Source: an uncultured Bacteroidales bacterium (GTDB lineage: Bacteria; Bacteroidota; Bacteroidia; Bacteroidales; Lentimicrobiaceae). Taken from it: a stretch of 14,365 nt of DNA. Shown here piece after piece: positions 1 to 7,553 of this stretch. The position numbers and the translations under genes were made by a program. The stretch is from assembly GCA_937894795.1 (NCBI GenBank), contig CALCQV010000116.1:1-14365 (forward strand), written 5' to 3'. Below the pieces are notes generated by a model, which made no database searches, was not told the DNA's origin, and saw only the letters and a program-made list of their open reading frames with translations. How positions within the stretch are numbered: the stretch's first letter is position 1; each line of letters begins with the position of its first letter.

Positions 1-123
1 GGTAGTGATACAAAAACGGTTAATGGTTATATTTCTGTCAAAGCTGTTGCTATGTGAATCGCAGTAGTTGGCTGGCACAGCATTGACAGTAATATAACCA
101 TTAACCGTTTTTGTATCACTACC
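1..123. repeat. Inverted repeat at the window edge (47-bp arms, 29-bp spacer)
   Basis: Bases 1-47 match the reverse complement of 77-123 with only two differences (positions 34 and 42), and the first 33 bases are identical. Bases 48-76 are the spacer. The right arm encodes the end of the PKD domain on the minus strand (GSDTKTVNGYITVNAV). The left arm encodes the same peptide on the plus strand with two changes (GSDTKTVNGYISVKAV). Both differences change an amino acid, which suggests two copies of related PKD repeats joined head to head. The repeat may continue past base 1. It could be a contig-end misassembly, an amplification chimera, or a real inversion; the window alone cannot decide. Confidence 0.9.
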
Positions 124-1911
124 AGTGGCATTTGAAACAGTTAGTGTTACTGTATAAGTACCGGCTGTACTGTAGGTAACTGTTGGATTCTTGTCAGTGC
201 TGGTTGCCGGATTGCCACCCGCAAATGACCAAGCCCATGAGGTTGGCAGGTTGGTCGACAGATCACTGAATGCCACGGTCCCTCCTACCGGTATTGTTGT
301 TGGAGAGCCTGAAAAATTGGCAACAGGGGCTTGACCCGGAGCCGGAGAATCAAAGGTGAAGGAGGCAATTTTTGTCTTCCAGTTCCAACCACCGTTTGAA
401 TACTCATTGGTATACCAGAAGGTAGTGCCATCAGAGGGATCTACTGACATCATGGAGTAATCTCCCCAGCGGTTGACACCCGTTTGTGATTTATTCCCGG
501 CATGAATGGTGCCTTCAGTAATATCCATGACACCTGATCCTGAATTTGCCTGTGTTTGGCCGGTAAACCGAACTGAAGGATAGGTTGAGGAGCTAGATAC
601 AGAATATCCCAGGGCTATATCACCATTGTCATTCATAGCAATACTGCCCATCCAACGGTCATTCCCATCGGCAGGAGCATAGGTACCTTGCTGATAAATT
701 GACCAGCCGTTGCCTGAATTCCTCAGTTCATACCAGCGAACACCAGCCTGACCCGCGCCATTTGCATTAACCGAATGGTTGGTAAGCATCACTTCATAAT
801 TGCTAAATTTCCGATATTGCAACCTGTACATTAGCCTTGATGCCAGTGGATCAAGGGTTTGTGATGTTCCGGGCTGGTTTATAGTGATGCCACTGTATGA
901 ATACGACTGTGTTGTCAGTGTATTAATAAGTTGTACGCTTGAATTATTTGTGTTCACCCAGTCAATATCAGCCTTCCAGATGCGAAGTGAGTTAGTGCCA
1001 AGATTAGCCAGATAATTGGGTGTACCGGCAGGCGGTAAAGTTACACCGTCAATATCTGCAGGCAGCAGACTACCATAGGATGTGCCCAGGTTGAAGAACT
1101 GCATTCGTGCATTGGGGTCTCCACTTATCATGGCCGTACGGTCAAGTACACAAACAGCTGCCCCGGCAAAAGTCAGTCTTCGTGATGCAAACTGGTTAAC
1201 AGTGAAGTAATAACCATCAGGCCAGATACCAAACTTCGGGTAGTCGGGCATATTGGCAAATTCATAGGCATACCTGTACCAGGTACCTGTTGGATCAGGG
1301 GTAGTTGAAACAGCAACCAGTTCATAAAATGGTCCTGCCGGATAATTAGGCAGTGAGAACTGGGTGGCAATCCATCTGTCGGCATATTCATCATAAAGTA
1401 CTATGGGGTCCCCATCGTTTGTACCTGTCCATGGTCCGGTAAATCCACTCCACAGTGTGCTGCTTAATGCCGGCCCGTACAATGAGTTCCCGCTCTTGTC
1501 AAAAATCTGGAATGAGAGGTTAACCATCTGCATATAATGATTCGGGCCAACATCGCCATCGGTATCGGGTGGAGCAGCTCCACTTTCATTGAGCATTCCA
1601 TTGAAGTTTTCAATAATGGTGGCTGCCGCCCTTGAGCCGGTTTCCTGATCCTGAAGTACGGGGTCAGGGCCTGTCCAAGCCGCATCTACTTTAAATTCTT
1701 CAAGGAATCCATCCTTGTTGGGAATTACTTTTTCTTTCCAGCTCCTGTCAATATAACCCGGCTTAATTGGTTCTAAATCAATGAGCTTTGGGGAAATGTC
1801 AAATCCTATCGGCGTTTTTACCTTTTCAACAGTCACCGTTTGCGAAAACAAGGTGGCCGACCAGAAAAGAAGCAAAACGGATAACGATGAAATGTAAAGT
1901 TTTACTTTCAT
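1..1911 (-). CDS. Secreted beta-propeller-like protein with PKD domain, C-terminus cut by window edge
   Basis: The frame is open from the ATG at 1911 to base 1, giving 637 codons with no stop. Residues 1-24 form a Sec signal peptide (MKVKLY, then a hydrophobic stretch ending LFSQ). Residues of about 85-500 hold a repetitive secreted domain with the motif PPDTDGDVGPNHYMQMVN and many Trp/Asp/Gly-rich strands (DEYADRWIATQF, DRWMGSIAMNDNGD, NRWGDYSMMSVDP). I infer a beta-propeller. Residues of about 529-607 are a PKD domain (PVANFSGSP, WAWSFAGG, AGTYTVTLTVSN). The sequence then reads NYCDSHSNS, like the first residues of a GEVED-type domain, and is cut by the inverted repeat at 1-123, so the last 15-20 residues are doubtful. 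Such proteins in Bacteroidota are exported, often by type IX secretion with a C-terminal sorting domain, which would lie off the window. Substrate and role are unknown. Confidence 0.8.
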   Translation of the reverse strand, partial: MKVKLYISSLSVLLLFWSATLFSQTVTVEKVKTPIGFDISPKLIDLEPIKPGYIDRSWKEKVIPNKDGFLEEFKVDAAWTGPDPVLQDQETGSRAAATIIENFNGMLNESGAAPPDTDGDVGPNHYMQMVNLSFQIFDKSGNSLYGPALSSTLWSGFTGPWTGTNDGDPIVLYDEYADRWIATQFSLPNYPAGPFYELVAVSTTPDPTGTWYRYAYEFANMPDYPKFGIWPDGYYFTVNQFASRRLTFAGAAVCVLDRTAMISGDPNARMQFFNLGTSYGSLLPADIDGVTLPPAGTPNYLANLGTNSLRIWKADIDWVNTNNSSVQLINTLTTQSYSYSGITINQPGTSQTLDPLASRLMYRLQYRKFSNYEVMLTNHSVNANGAGQAGVRWYELRNSGNGWSIYQQGTYAPADGNDRWMGSIAMNDNGDIALGYSVSSSSTYPSVRFTGQTQANSGSGVMDITEGTIHAGNKSQTGVNRWGDYSMMSVDPSDGTTFWYTNEYSNGGWNWKTKIASFTFDSPAPGQAPVANFSGSPTTIPVGGTVAFSDLSTNLPTSWAWSFAGGNPATSTDKNPTVTYSTAGTYTVTLTVSNATGSDTKTVNGYITVNAVPANYCDSHSNSFDRNITINRFCITT

Positions 1912-1971
1912 TAGCAAGTGATTTAGATTGAACATTCAGACCACTAAATTACAACATTAATACAGTATATG

Positions 1972-1979
1972 CAAATATA
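1972..1979 (-). promoter_or_regulatory. Bacteroidota -7 box for the PKD-protein gene
   Basis: The minus strand reads TATATTTG, an exact match to the Bacteroidota -7 consensus TAnnTTTG, about 60 bases upstream of the ATG at 1911. No convincing -33 TTG lies at the usual spacing. The rest of 1912-2160 is AT-rich and shows no other gene. Confidence 0.45.
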
Positions 1980-2160
1980 TCTTGTATATAGATGATTTAG
2001 GTTATCAATAAAACAACTGAAAAACAATTATGATGGAAATAAATCATATAATTGTGCCGGCATCCGGCAACAAACTATTCTATTGGAAATTCATCATCTT
2101 GGCGCCTTGTCCTGATGAATATAATTGCAAGTATTTTAGAGAATTATCAGGTCCACCCTG

Positions 2161-3717
2161 CTAGAGCCTGAAAGCCATTTTCGACAAATAGAAAACACTC
2201 TTAGCCTTTTCTGAACTATACGAATTCCTTATAGTCTGATACCCATGAATGAGGAAATAATCCTTATACCATGGGAGTATATAACTGTTTGATTCTTTCT
2301 GCACTTTATCGTGCAAATGCAATGGATCAACCTTTGAGTACGACACATTGGTAAGGTTCTTTCCTTTGTCTATAATCTTATAGGCAATCCTGTCGTTGTC
2401 AACATACGAAAGCATGATACCTGTAGTATCAACAAAATGAGGGGTTACCCTTTCACGCAGACTTTGAGTGAGGGTATTTGTCAGCTCAAGGTCGTTATTC
2501 CATTTCAGTTCACCGGTGTTGTCAAAGCCGGCAATAAAGGTGGTAAGATAGCGGTAGCCTTCAAATACGGTATAGGTGGAAGGATAAGGACGCCCATAAT
2601 AATCATACACCATGGTGGTGATGATACGATACTCAGGGTAATAGGCTTCGGCCATGAAGATGAATTCATCATTGTACCTGATTATCTCATGCGATAGCAG
2701 GTTATGGTCCGTGGATAGGTCACGTGACGGGCGTTCACGTCTGAGTAAGGTACGGCGTGGCGCTATATCATTTGGCCTTCGGAGGTATCGATAGAATTTA
2801 TCGAATTCTGTGAAATCATACGTATGCACTATCTCCTCCTGGTTTTCATTTATTACAATAGAGAAAAAGCCGGTTGATGCCACACCAATCATCTCTTCAC
2901 CGCCAAAATTACGGGTACGACTGCTGGTGCCGTACGAACCAATTATTATATCCGACTGTTTGTTGATTTCATGCATAAATGCATTGTTGATCAACAAATC
3001 CTGGAACTTGCTCAATAAATGGGTATAGTAAGGCTCTCCATTTCTGGTGAATTTCACAACGTAATAATCTCTTTTTCTAGCGGTTTGTGTGGTTCGCAAT
3101 ATCAATGAGAAGCCACCGGTAAGCTTATTAACGCCGGCCGACTCTATTACCGTTTTGTTTGAGATACCCGGCGATACAATATTGATGCTTTTGCTCCCCA
3201 GGTTGTACTGCAGTATCACTGACCTGTCGTCGCGTGTATTGATACCTGCAATGGCATATTCATCTGAAATGGCAAAATGTGATAAGCCTGCCCTGCCGGG
3301 TACGGGGTAATTCATCTGAATCATCATACTGTCGCGCAAATTGAAGTCGACCAGATAGAAGTTTGTATCAGCCGACGCACGCTTTGTATAAAAGAATGCC
3401 AGCAAGCGGTCATTTTTGTACAGGGCTTCCTCAAGTATAAATCCACGGGGAAGTTCAAAGTTATAGCGGCGCTTTTCTTTGAGCTTATTATCAAGGAATG
3501 AGGTCACCCATATCATTTGACCGTCTTTGCTGTTCTCACTGCTGAGGAAGAGTATGGCACACCCGTTTTCATCACATGGTACAACCTTGTATAACTCAGT
3601 ATCATCTTTAACAGGTATCTCAACTCTTACAGGCTTCTTCTTTTGTGCTGCTGAGCTAAAAGGCATGCCGGCACAAAGAATTAACAACAGTAATATCAGG
3701 GTATTTCGCACACTCAT
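2161..3717 (-). CDS. Exported protein of unknown function, 518 aa
   Basis: I do not recognise the family. From the ATG at 3717 the protein begins MSVRNTLILLLLILCAGMPF and ends its signal peptide near SSAAQ, so it is exported. The frame stays open upstream to an ATG at 3762, but a promoter box lies inside that extension (3740-3747) and the added residues would spoil the signal peptide, so I chose 3717. The mature part starts with a basic stretch (KKKPVRVEIPVKDD). It then alternates short beta-strand-like segments with polar turns (CAILFLSSENSKDG, LLAFFYTKR, DEFIFMAEAYYPEYR, IAGFDNTGELKWNNDL), compatible with a propeller-like all-beta fold. No catalytic motif and no lipobox are visible. It is probably transcribed alone, because dnaK upstream ends in a strong terminator. 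Confidence 0.8.
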   Translation of the reverse strand: MSVRNTLILLLLILCAGMPFSSAAQKKKPVRVEIPVKDDTELYKVVPCDENGCAILFLSSENSKDGQMIWVTSFLDNKLKEKRRYNFELPRGFILEEALYKNDRLLAFFYTKRASADTNFYLVDFNLRDSMMIQMNYPVPGRAGLSHFAISDEYAIAGINTRDDRSVILQYNLGSKSINIVSPGISNKTVIESAGVNKLTGGFSLILRTTQTARKRDYYVVKFTRNGEPYYTHLLSKFQDLLINNAFMHEINKQSDIIIGSYGTSSRTRNFGGEEMIGVASTGFFSIVINENQEEIVHTYDFTEFDKFYRYLRRPNDIAPRRTLLRRERPSRDLSTDHNLLSHEIIRYNDEFIFMAEAYYPEYRIITTMVYDYYGRPYPSTYTVFEGYRYLTTFIAGFDNTGELKWNNDLELTNTLTQSLRERVTPHFVDTTGIMLSYVDNDRIAYKIIDKGKNLTNVSYSKVDPLHLHDKVQKESNSYILPWYKDYFLIHGYQTIRNSYSSEKAKSVFYLSKMAFRL

Positions 3718-3739
3718 TATATACTTTTTAGTAATACAA

Positions 3740-3747
3740 CAAATATA
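3740..3747 (-). promoter_or_regulatory. Bacteroidota -7 box for the 518-aa exported protein
   Basis: The minus strand reads TATATTTG, an exact TAnnTTTG match. It lies 22 bases upstream of the ATG at 3717, so the predicted transcript would start after the alternative ATG at 3762. That supports the shorter start. The upstream element is weak: an ATGG lies 18 bases further upstream, where TTTG or TTG is expected. Confidence 0.55.
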
Positions 3748-3831
3748 AGCTGTTTTTATCATTCACCATTTTTTAGTCATTGGTAAGGCAAATAAAGCGA
3801 ACAACAACAACAGGCCATTCACACTAAAAGA

Positions 3832-3858
3832 ACAGAGGTGGGATTTTCCCACCTCTGT
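3832..3858 (-). terminator. Intrinsic terminator of dnaK
   Basis: A perfect 12-bp stem (ACAGAGGTGGGA pairing with TCCCACCTCTGT) closes a 3-base loop. On the minus strand it is followed by the T-rich run TTCTTTTAG. It lies 40 bases past the dnaK stop and before the next minus-strand gene, so it should separate the two transcripts. Confidence 0.88.
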
Positions 3859-3898
3859 CATTATACAAATTTCGTGCTAATCTTTAAAGAGAGCCTGG

Positions 3899-5809
3899 TT
3901 ATTTCACTTCTTCAAAATCAACATCAGTCACTTCTGAATCAGCACCTTTAGGCTGCTCATCCTGTGGAGGGGTTTGCCCCTGTCCGGGTTGGGTATTACC
4001 CTGATCCTGTGTTGCCTTGTAGATATCCTCACTGGCTGCCTGCCAGGCACTGTTCAATGTAGCCAATGCTGTATCGAGAGCGCTGATATCTTTGTTCTTA
4101 TGGGCTTCCTTTAAGTCAGCAAGTGCTTTCTCAATAGGAGCTTTCTTATCGCCGGGAATCTTATCACCAAACTCTTTAAGCTGTTTCTCGGTCTGGAATA
4201 TCATTCCATCGGCACTGTTCAGTTTATCGATTTCCTCTTTGGCTTTCCTGTCGGACTCAGCATTAGCGGTTGCTTCATCTTTCATTCGTTTTATATCAGC
4301 ATCCGACAAGCCTGACGATGCTTCAATTCTAATCTGTTGTGATTTGCCGGTTCCCTTGTCTTTAGCTGAAACGTGCAGAATACCATTGGCATCAATATCA
4401 AAGGTCACTTCAATCTGAGGTACGCCTCTGGGTGCCGGTGGAATTCCATCAAGATGGAAACGGCCTATGCTCTTATTATCACGAGCCATTGAACGTTCTC
4501 CCTGGAGAATGTGGATTTCAACCGAAGGCTGTGAATCACTGGCAGTGGAGAATGTTTCTGATTTTTTAGTCGGAATGGTTGTATTTGATTCAATCAACCG
4601 GGTCATAACACCACCCAGTGTTTCAATACCTAATGACAAAGGAGTAACATCAAGCAACAGTACATCCTTTACTTCACCGGTAAGTACACCACCCTGGATG
4701 GCAGCACCAATGGCAACCACCTCGTCGGGATTAACACCCTTAGATGGGGTCTTGCCGAAGAACTCTTCCACTATTTTCTGGATGGCAGGTATACGTGTTG
4801 AACCACCAACAAGAATAACTTCGTTAATGTCATTTACGGTAAGTCCTGCATCTTTCAGAGCCAATTTACAAGGCTCAATGGTTGAGCGGATAAGCTGGTC
4901 ATTGAGTTGTTCAAACTTAGCACGGGTAAGAGTACGTACAAGGTGTTTTGGAATACCATCCACCGGCATAATGTAAGGCAGGTTGATTTCTGTAGAGGTA
5001 GAGCTCGACAATTCAATTTTAGCCTTTTCTGCAGCCTCTTTCAAGCGCTGAAGTGCCATTGGATCCTTACGAAGGTCAATACCTTCATCATTCTGGAATT
5101 CCTCAGCCAGCCAGTCAATAATCTTATGGTCAAAGTCATCCCCACCAAGGTGAGTATCACCATTGGTTGATTTTACTTCAAACACACCATCGCCAAGTTC
5201 TAGGATGGATATATCAAAAGTACCACCACCAAGGTCAAAGACAGCCACTTTAATATCGTGGTTCTTTTTATCCAGGCCATAAGCCAATGCAGCAGCAGTA
5301 GGCTCATTGATAATTCTTTTCACTGTAAGTCCTGCAATTTCGCCTGCTTCCTTGGTAGCCTGACGCTGTGAATCACTGAAATAGGCAGGCACGGTTATTA
5401 CCGCCTCAGTAACAGTCTGTCCGAGGTAGTCTTCAGCTGTTTTCTTCATTTTCTGAAGCACCATTGCCGAGATTTCCTGCGGCGTATATGTACGGTCGTC
5501 AATTTTTACCCTTGGGGTGTTGTTTTCGCCTTTAACTACCTTATATGGCACCCTACCAGTTTCTTTTGTAACGCGGTCAAAGGTTTCACCCATGAATCGC
5601 TTGATTGAAAAGATAGTATGCTCAGGATTGGTAATGGCCTGACGTTTAGCAGGATCACCCACTTTCCTTTCACCATTGCTGGTAAATGCAACTATTGAAG
5701 GTGTAGTACGCCTTCCTTCGCTATTGGGAATTACCACCGGTTCATTCCCTTCCATTACTGATACACACGAGTTGGTAGTGCCGAGGTCAATTCCTATTAT
5801 TTTACCCAT
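3899..5809 (-). CDS. dnaK: Molecular chaperone DnaK (Hsp70)
   Basis: ATP-dependent cytosolic chaperone that binds unfolded polypeptide segments and cycles with DnaJ and GrpE. The 636-aa length is normal for the family. The N-terminal ATPase domain shows the phosphate-1 motif (IGIDLGTTNSCV, residues 5-16), the phosphate-2 motif FDLGGGTFD, and the adenosine motif VGGSTRIPAIQ. The hydrophobic linker (DVLLLDVTPLSLGIETLGG) leads into the substrate-binding domain, followed by the helical lid and a Gln/Pro/Gly-rich tail. The C-terminus ends TDVDFEEVK, the usual acidic end of bacterial DnaK. No grpE or dnaJ is adjacent. No CIRCE operator (TTAGCACTC-N9-GAGTGCTAA) is present upstream. The start at 5809 matches the family N-terminus. 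Confidence 0.98.
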   Translation of the reverse strand: MGKIIGIDLGTTNSCVSVMEGNEPVVIPNSEGRRTTPSIVAFTSNGERKVGDPAKRQAITNPEHTIFSIKRFMGETFDRVTKETGRVPYKVVKGENNTPRVKIDDRTYTPQEISAMVLQKMKKTAEDYLGQTVTEAVITVPAYFSDSQRQATKEAGEIAGLTVKRIINEPTAAALAYGLDKKNHDIKVAVFDLGGGTFDISILELGDGVFEVKSTNGDTHLGGDDFDHKIIDWLAEEFQNDEGIDLRKDPMALQRLKEAAEKAKIELSSSTSTEINLPYIMPVDGIPKHLVRTLTRAKFEQLNDQLIRSTIEPCKLALKDAGLTVNDINEVILVGGSTRIPAIQKIVEEFFGKTPSKGVNPDEVVAIGAAIQGGVLTGEVKDVLLLDVTPLSLGIETLGGVMTRLIESNTTIPTKKSETFSTASDSQPSVEIHILQGERSMARDNKSIGRFHLDGIPPAPRGVPQIEVTFDIDANGILHVSAKDKGTGKSQQIRIEASSGLSDADIKRMKDEATANAESDRKAKEEIDKLNSADGMIFQTEKQLKEFGDKIPGDKKAPIEKALADLKEAHKNKDISALDTALATLNSAWQAASEDIYKATQDQGNTQPGQGQTPPQDEQPKGADSEVTDVDFEEVK

Positions 5810-5859
5810 ATCTCTTATTTATTTAAATGTTGTTCATTGTTTGACAACTCCTTACCCAA

Positions 5860-5888
5860 TGATTATGCCAATGAGAGCAATCAGTCAA
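5860..5888 (-). promoter_or_regulatory. Possible dnaK promoter, sigma70-like
   Basis: On the minus strand TTGACT (5883-5888) and TAATCA (5860-5865) are separated by 17 bases, about 50 bases upstream of the dnaK ATG. This resembles a conventional -35/-10 pair more than the TAnnTTTG box seen before neighbouring genes. The -10 half is a poor match, so this is tentative. Confidence 0.25.
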
Positions 5889-5951
5889 TAAAAAATTGCC
5901 GGAAACTGACTCAAAAACTTCTGAAACCATTGCCAATAAAGGGATTAACAA

Positions 5952-5977
5952 AAAGACCGACAAAAATGCCGGTCTTT
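5952..5977 (-). terminator. Intrinsic terminator of the 342-aa lipoprotein gene
   Basis: An 8-bp stem (AAAGACCG pairing with CGGTCTTT) encloses a 10-base loop. On the minus strand it runs into TTTTTGTTAA, a good U-tract. It lies 46 bases past the stop codon at 6023. It isolates dnaK from transcription of the gene upstream. Confidence 0.8.
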
Positions 5978-6022
5978 AGTGTTTTTATCTTTGTGTCAGT
6001 CAACTGACATTTCGTCATACTT

Positions 6023-7051
6023 TTAATTCCCCAGCTTGTCAACAAACTTGAGAGTGCCCATTTCAATGAACCGGGCTTCCGTTTGTGCTCCTACGGCTAT
6101 AGAGATAAATTTATTGTATCTGCATGAAAACAAGCCGAGTCCATTATCAATATTCGAATATTCCGGCCTGTCCTGCGAAATGCCTGATGATGGGCCATTC
6201 ACTTCCAGGTAAGTGTTAAGGGCATCGCCTGATGCAATAATGGTATATTCAACCTTATTGGTAAGCCTTGCAGTAACCTCATCTTCGCGACCATCCTTAT
6301 GGGGAATAAGACTCTTGCAGATATCATACAATGCTGTAGGCTGGTATAGCAGTACCATTTCTTCGCCACCATTGAGAGTTTTCGATTTAGCAGAACCCAG
6401 CTTCCAGTCAATATATCTGTCGGTGGTGTCAGTGGTATTGAATACTTCCTGGAACCAGAACCTGATAAACACATCATAACGACGTCCATCTTTGGCTGTT
6501 CTCCACTTAACCGTGAGATTGTCGTCGCTAAGAAAATCAATGGTAGGCTGACCGTATCGCGGTGTAGTAATGTCAAAATCCTTAACCAGATAGGTGCTGG
6601 AAGTCACCTCTTTACCGGTAATCTTGTTGAGTATCCTGAGATCATATCTGTAATTCTGGTCTTTCAGATTTGTGGGAACTTTAAAGTCAGACTTATAAAC
6701 AACCTGTTTTGGTGCATAGAATACCCCTTCATCCTTATTGGCGATATGTACCGTGTCGAAATTGACCACCCTGGTGCTGCCGTTAAGTGCAACCTCAGTA
6801 AGCGTTACTTCAAGATTGTTAAAATAGCTTGAGGAATCGGCATTCTGAGCATAAACAAGCGAATTGCCATCGCCAAGAAATGCCTTGTTGATCTTCAGGT
6901 AATGTGCCGTATCATTTTGGTTAAGTATGCCATATGCTACGGTAATGTCTTTCCATTCAGCTGTAACATCAATATCTGTTTCACAGGAAGTAAAGATGGT
7001 GGCAGTGCTTATAATAATTAGCGTTACAAGTGATAATTTCAGCCTTTTCAT
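6023..7051 (-). CDS. Lipoprotein of unknown function, 342 aa
   Basis: I do not recognise the family with confidence. From the ATG at 7051 the N-terminus is MKRLKLSLVTLIIISTATIF followed by TSC. This is a lipoprotein signal peptide with the modified Cys at residue 23, so the protein should sit in the outer or inner membrane facing the periplasm or surface. The frame is open to an ATG at 7189, but that would place 46 residues ahead of the signal peptide, and a -7 box lies at 7097-7104. An ATG at 7063 is also possible. The mature protein begins ETDIDVTAEWKDITVAYGIL, then NQNDTAHYLKINKAFLGDGN, and is rich in beta strands. General layout (lipobox, then a strand with YGIL and a KINKAFLG-type segment) recalls Bacteroidota DUF4249-like lipoproteins; that is a guess. 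No SusC/SusD partner or enzyme lies next to it. Confidence 0.82.
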   Translation of the reverse strand: MKRLKLSLVTLIIISTATIFTSCETDIDVTAEWKDITVAYGILNQNDTAHYLKINKAFLGDGNSLVYAQNADSSSYFNNLEVTLTEVALNGSTRVVNFDTVHIANKDEGVFYAPKQVVYKSDFKVPTNLKDQNYRYDLRILNKITGKEVTSSTYLVKDFDITTPRYGQPTIDFLSDDNLTVKWRTAKDGRRYDVFIRFWFQEVFNTTDTTDRYIDWKLGSAKSKTLNGGEEMVLLYQPTALYDICKSLIPHKDGREDEVTARLTNKVEYTIIASGDALNTYLEVNGPSSGISQDRPEYSNIDNGLGLFSCRYNKFISIAVGAQTEARFIEMGTLKFVDKLGN

Positions 7052-7096
7052 TCGGATATGCATTTGAGATTTAATGACTTTAATCTGACAGAAGTG

Positions 7097-7104
7097 CAAA
7101 TGTA
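7097..7104 (-). promoter_or_regulatory. Bacteroidota -7 box for the 342-aa lipoprotein gene
   Basis: The minus strand reads TACATTTG, an exact TAnnTTTG match, 45 bases upstream of the ATG at 7051 and inside the longer alternative frame. This supports the shorter start. No clear -33 TTG sits at the usual distance. Confidence 0.5.
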
Positions 7105-7260
7105 CAGATAATTTCAACAGTGCTTTAAAAAGCTTTTGTATTATAAACGCTTTTTGATCTGTAACATGACTGATGAATGCCATTTGCAAATGAATCGGGA
7201 CAGGTTACCAGGCAAGGAAAAATGGACGGTAAAATGAGTCCGGATAAGGATTTATTTGGC

Positions 7261-7362
7261 TCAACTCCAGTACAACTCCAGTACAACTCCAGTGCAGGTC
7301 CAGTAATTACCTATATTTACTGGAGTTGTACTGGAGTTGTACTGGAGTTGTACTGGAGTTGA
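7261..7362. repeat. Palindrome built of 11-bp tandem units
   Basis: Four 11-bp units on the left (CAACTCCAGTA, at 7262-7272, 7273-7283, 7284-7294 and 7295-7305) face four units on the right (TACTGGAGTTG, at 7318-7328, 7329-7339, 7340-7350 and 7351-7361). The four right units are identical. Left units 1 and 2 are perfect, unit 3 has one change and unit 4 has two. The 45-bp arms pair at 42 of 45 positions by Watson-Crick rules, and two of the three exceptions would be G-U pairs in RNA, around a 12-base loop (7306-7317). The array lies in the divergent gap 7052-7553, which otherwise holds no gene; a 12-bp palindrome CATTTGCAAATG sits at 7181-7192. Confidence 0.95.
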
Positions 7363-7499
7363 CAAAAATGGAACCTTAATGGAGTCTGGTTGCAGCAGGT
7401 CATTTCCTACTTTTAATCTTAATTCAGGTATCATAGGAGGTAATAAATTATAAAGTGATATACTTTCCCTTTTTCAAGAGCCTCTATGACTTCTTTTTG

Positions 7500-7507
7500 T
7501 AGTTTTG
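7500..7507 (+). promoter_or_regulatory. Bacteroidota -7 box for panB
   Basis: TAGTTTTG matches TAnnTTTG exactly and lies 46 bases upstream of the panB ATG. No TTG element is visible about 20 bases further upstream. The neighbouring sequence to the ATG is AT-rich, without a Shine-Dalgarno motif at the usual distance. Confidence 0.5.
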
Positions 7508-7553
7508 CATTCTGATTGATTAATAAATGTCATTGTAATTAAAAAATCCAATC

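Noticed and set aside
2055..2069. Short hairpin TGCCGG-CAT-CCGGCA past the 518-aa protein gene
   Set aside because: The stem is only 6 bp with a 3-base loop, and no U-tract follows on the minus strand, so I do not call it a terminator.
4092..4976. Long open frames on the plus strand opposite dnaK
   Set aside because: They lie antisense to a well-supported dnaK, have no domain of their own, and are typical antisense shadows.
7177..7362. Open frame of 61 codons reading into the palindromic array
   Set aside because: Its C-terminal part is just the translation of the 11-bp repeat, and it has no recognisable domain; it is best explained as a frame made by the repeat.
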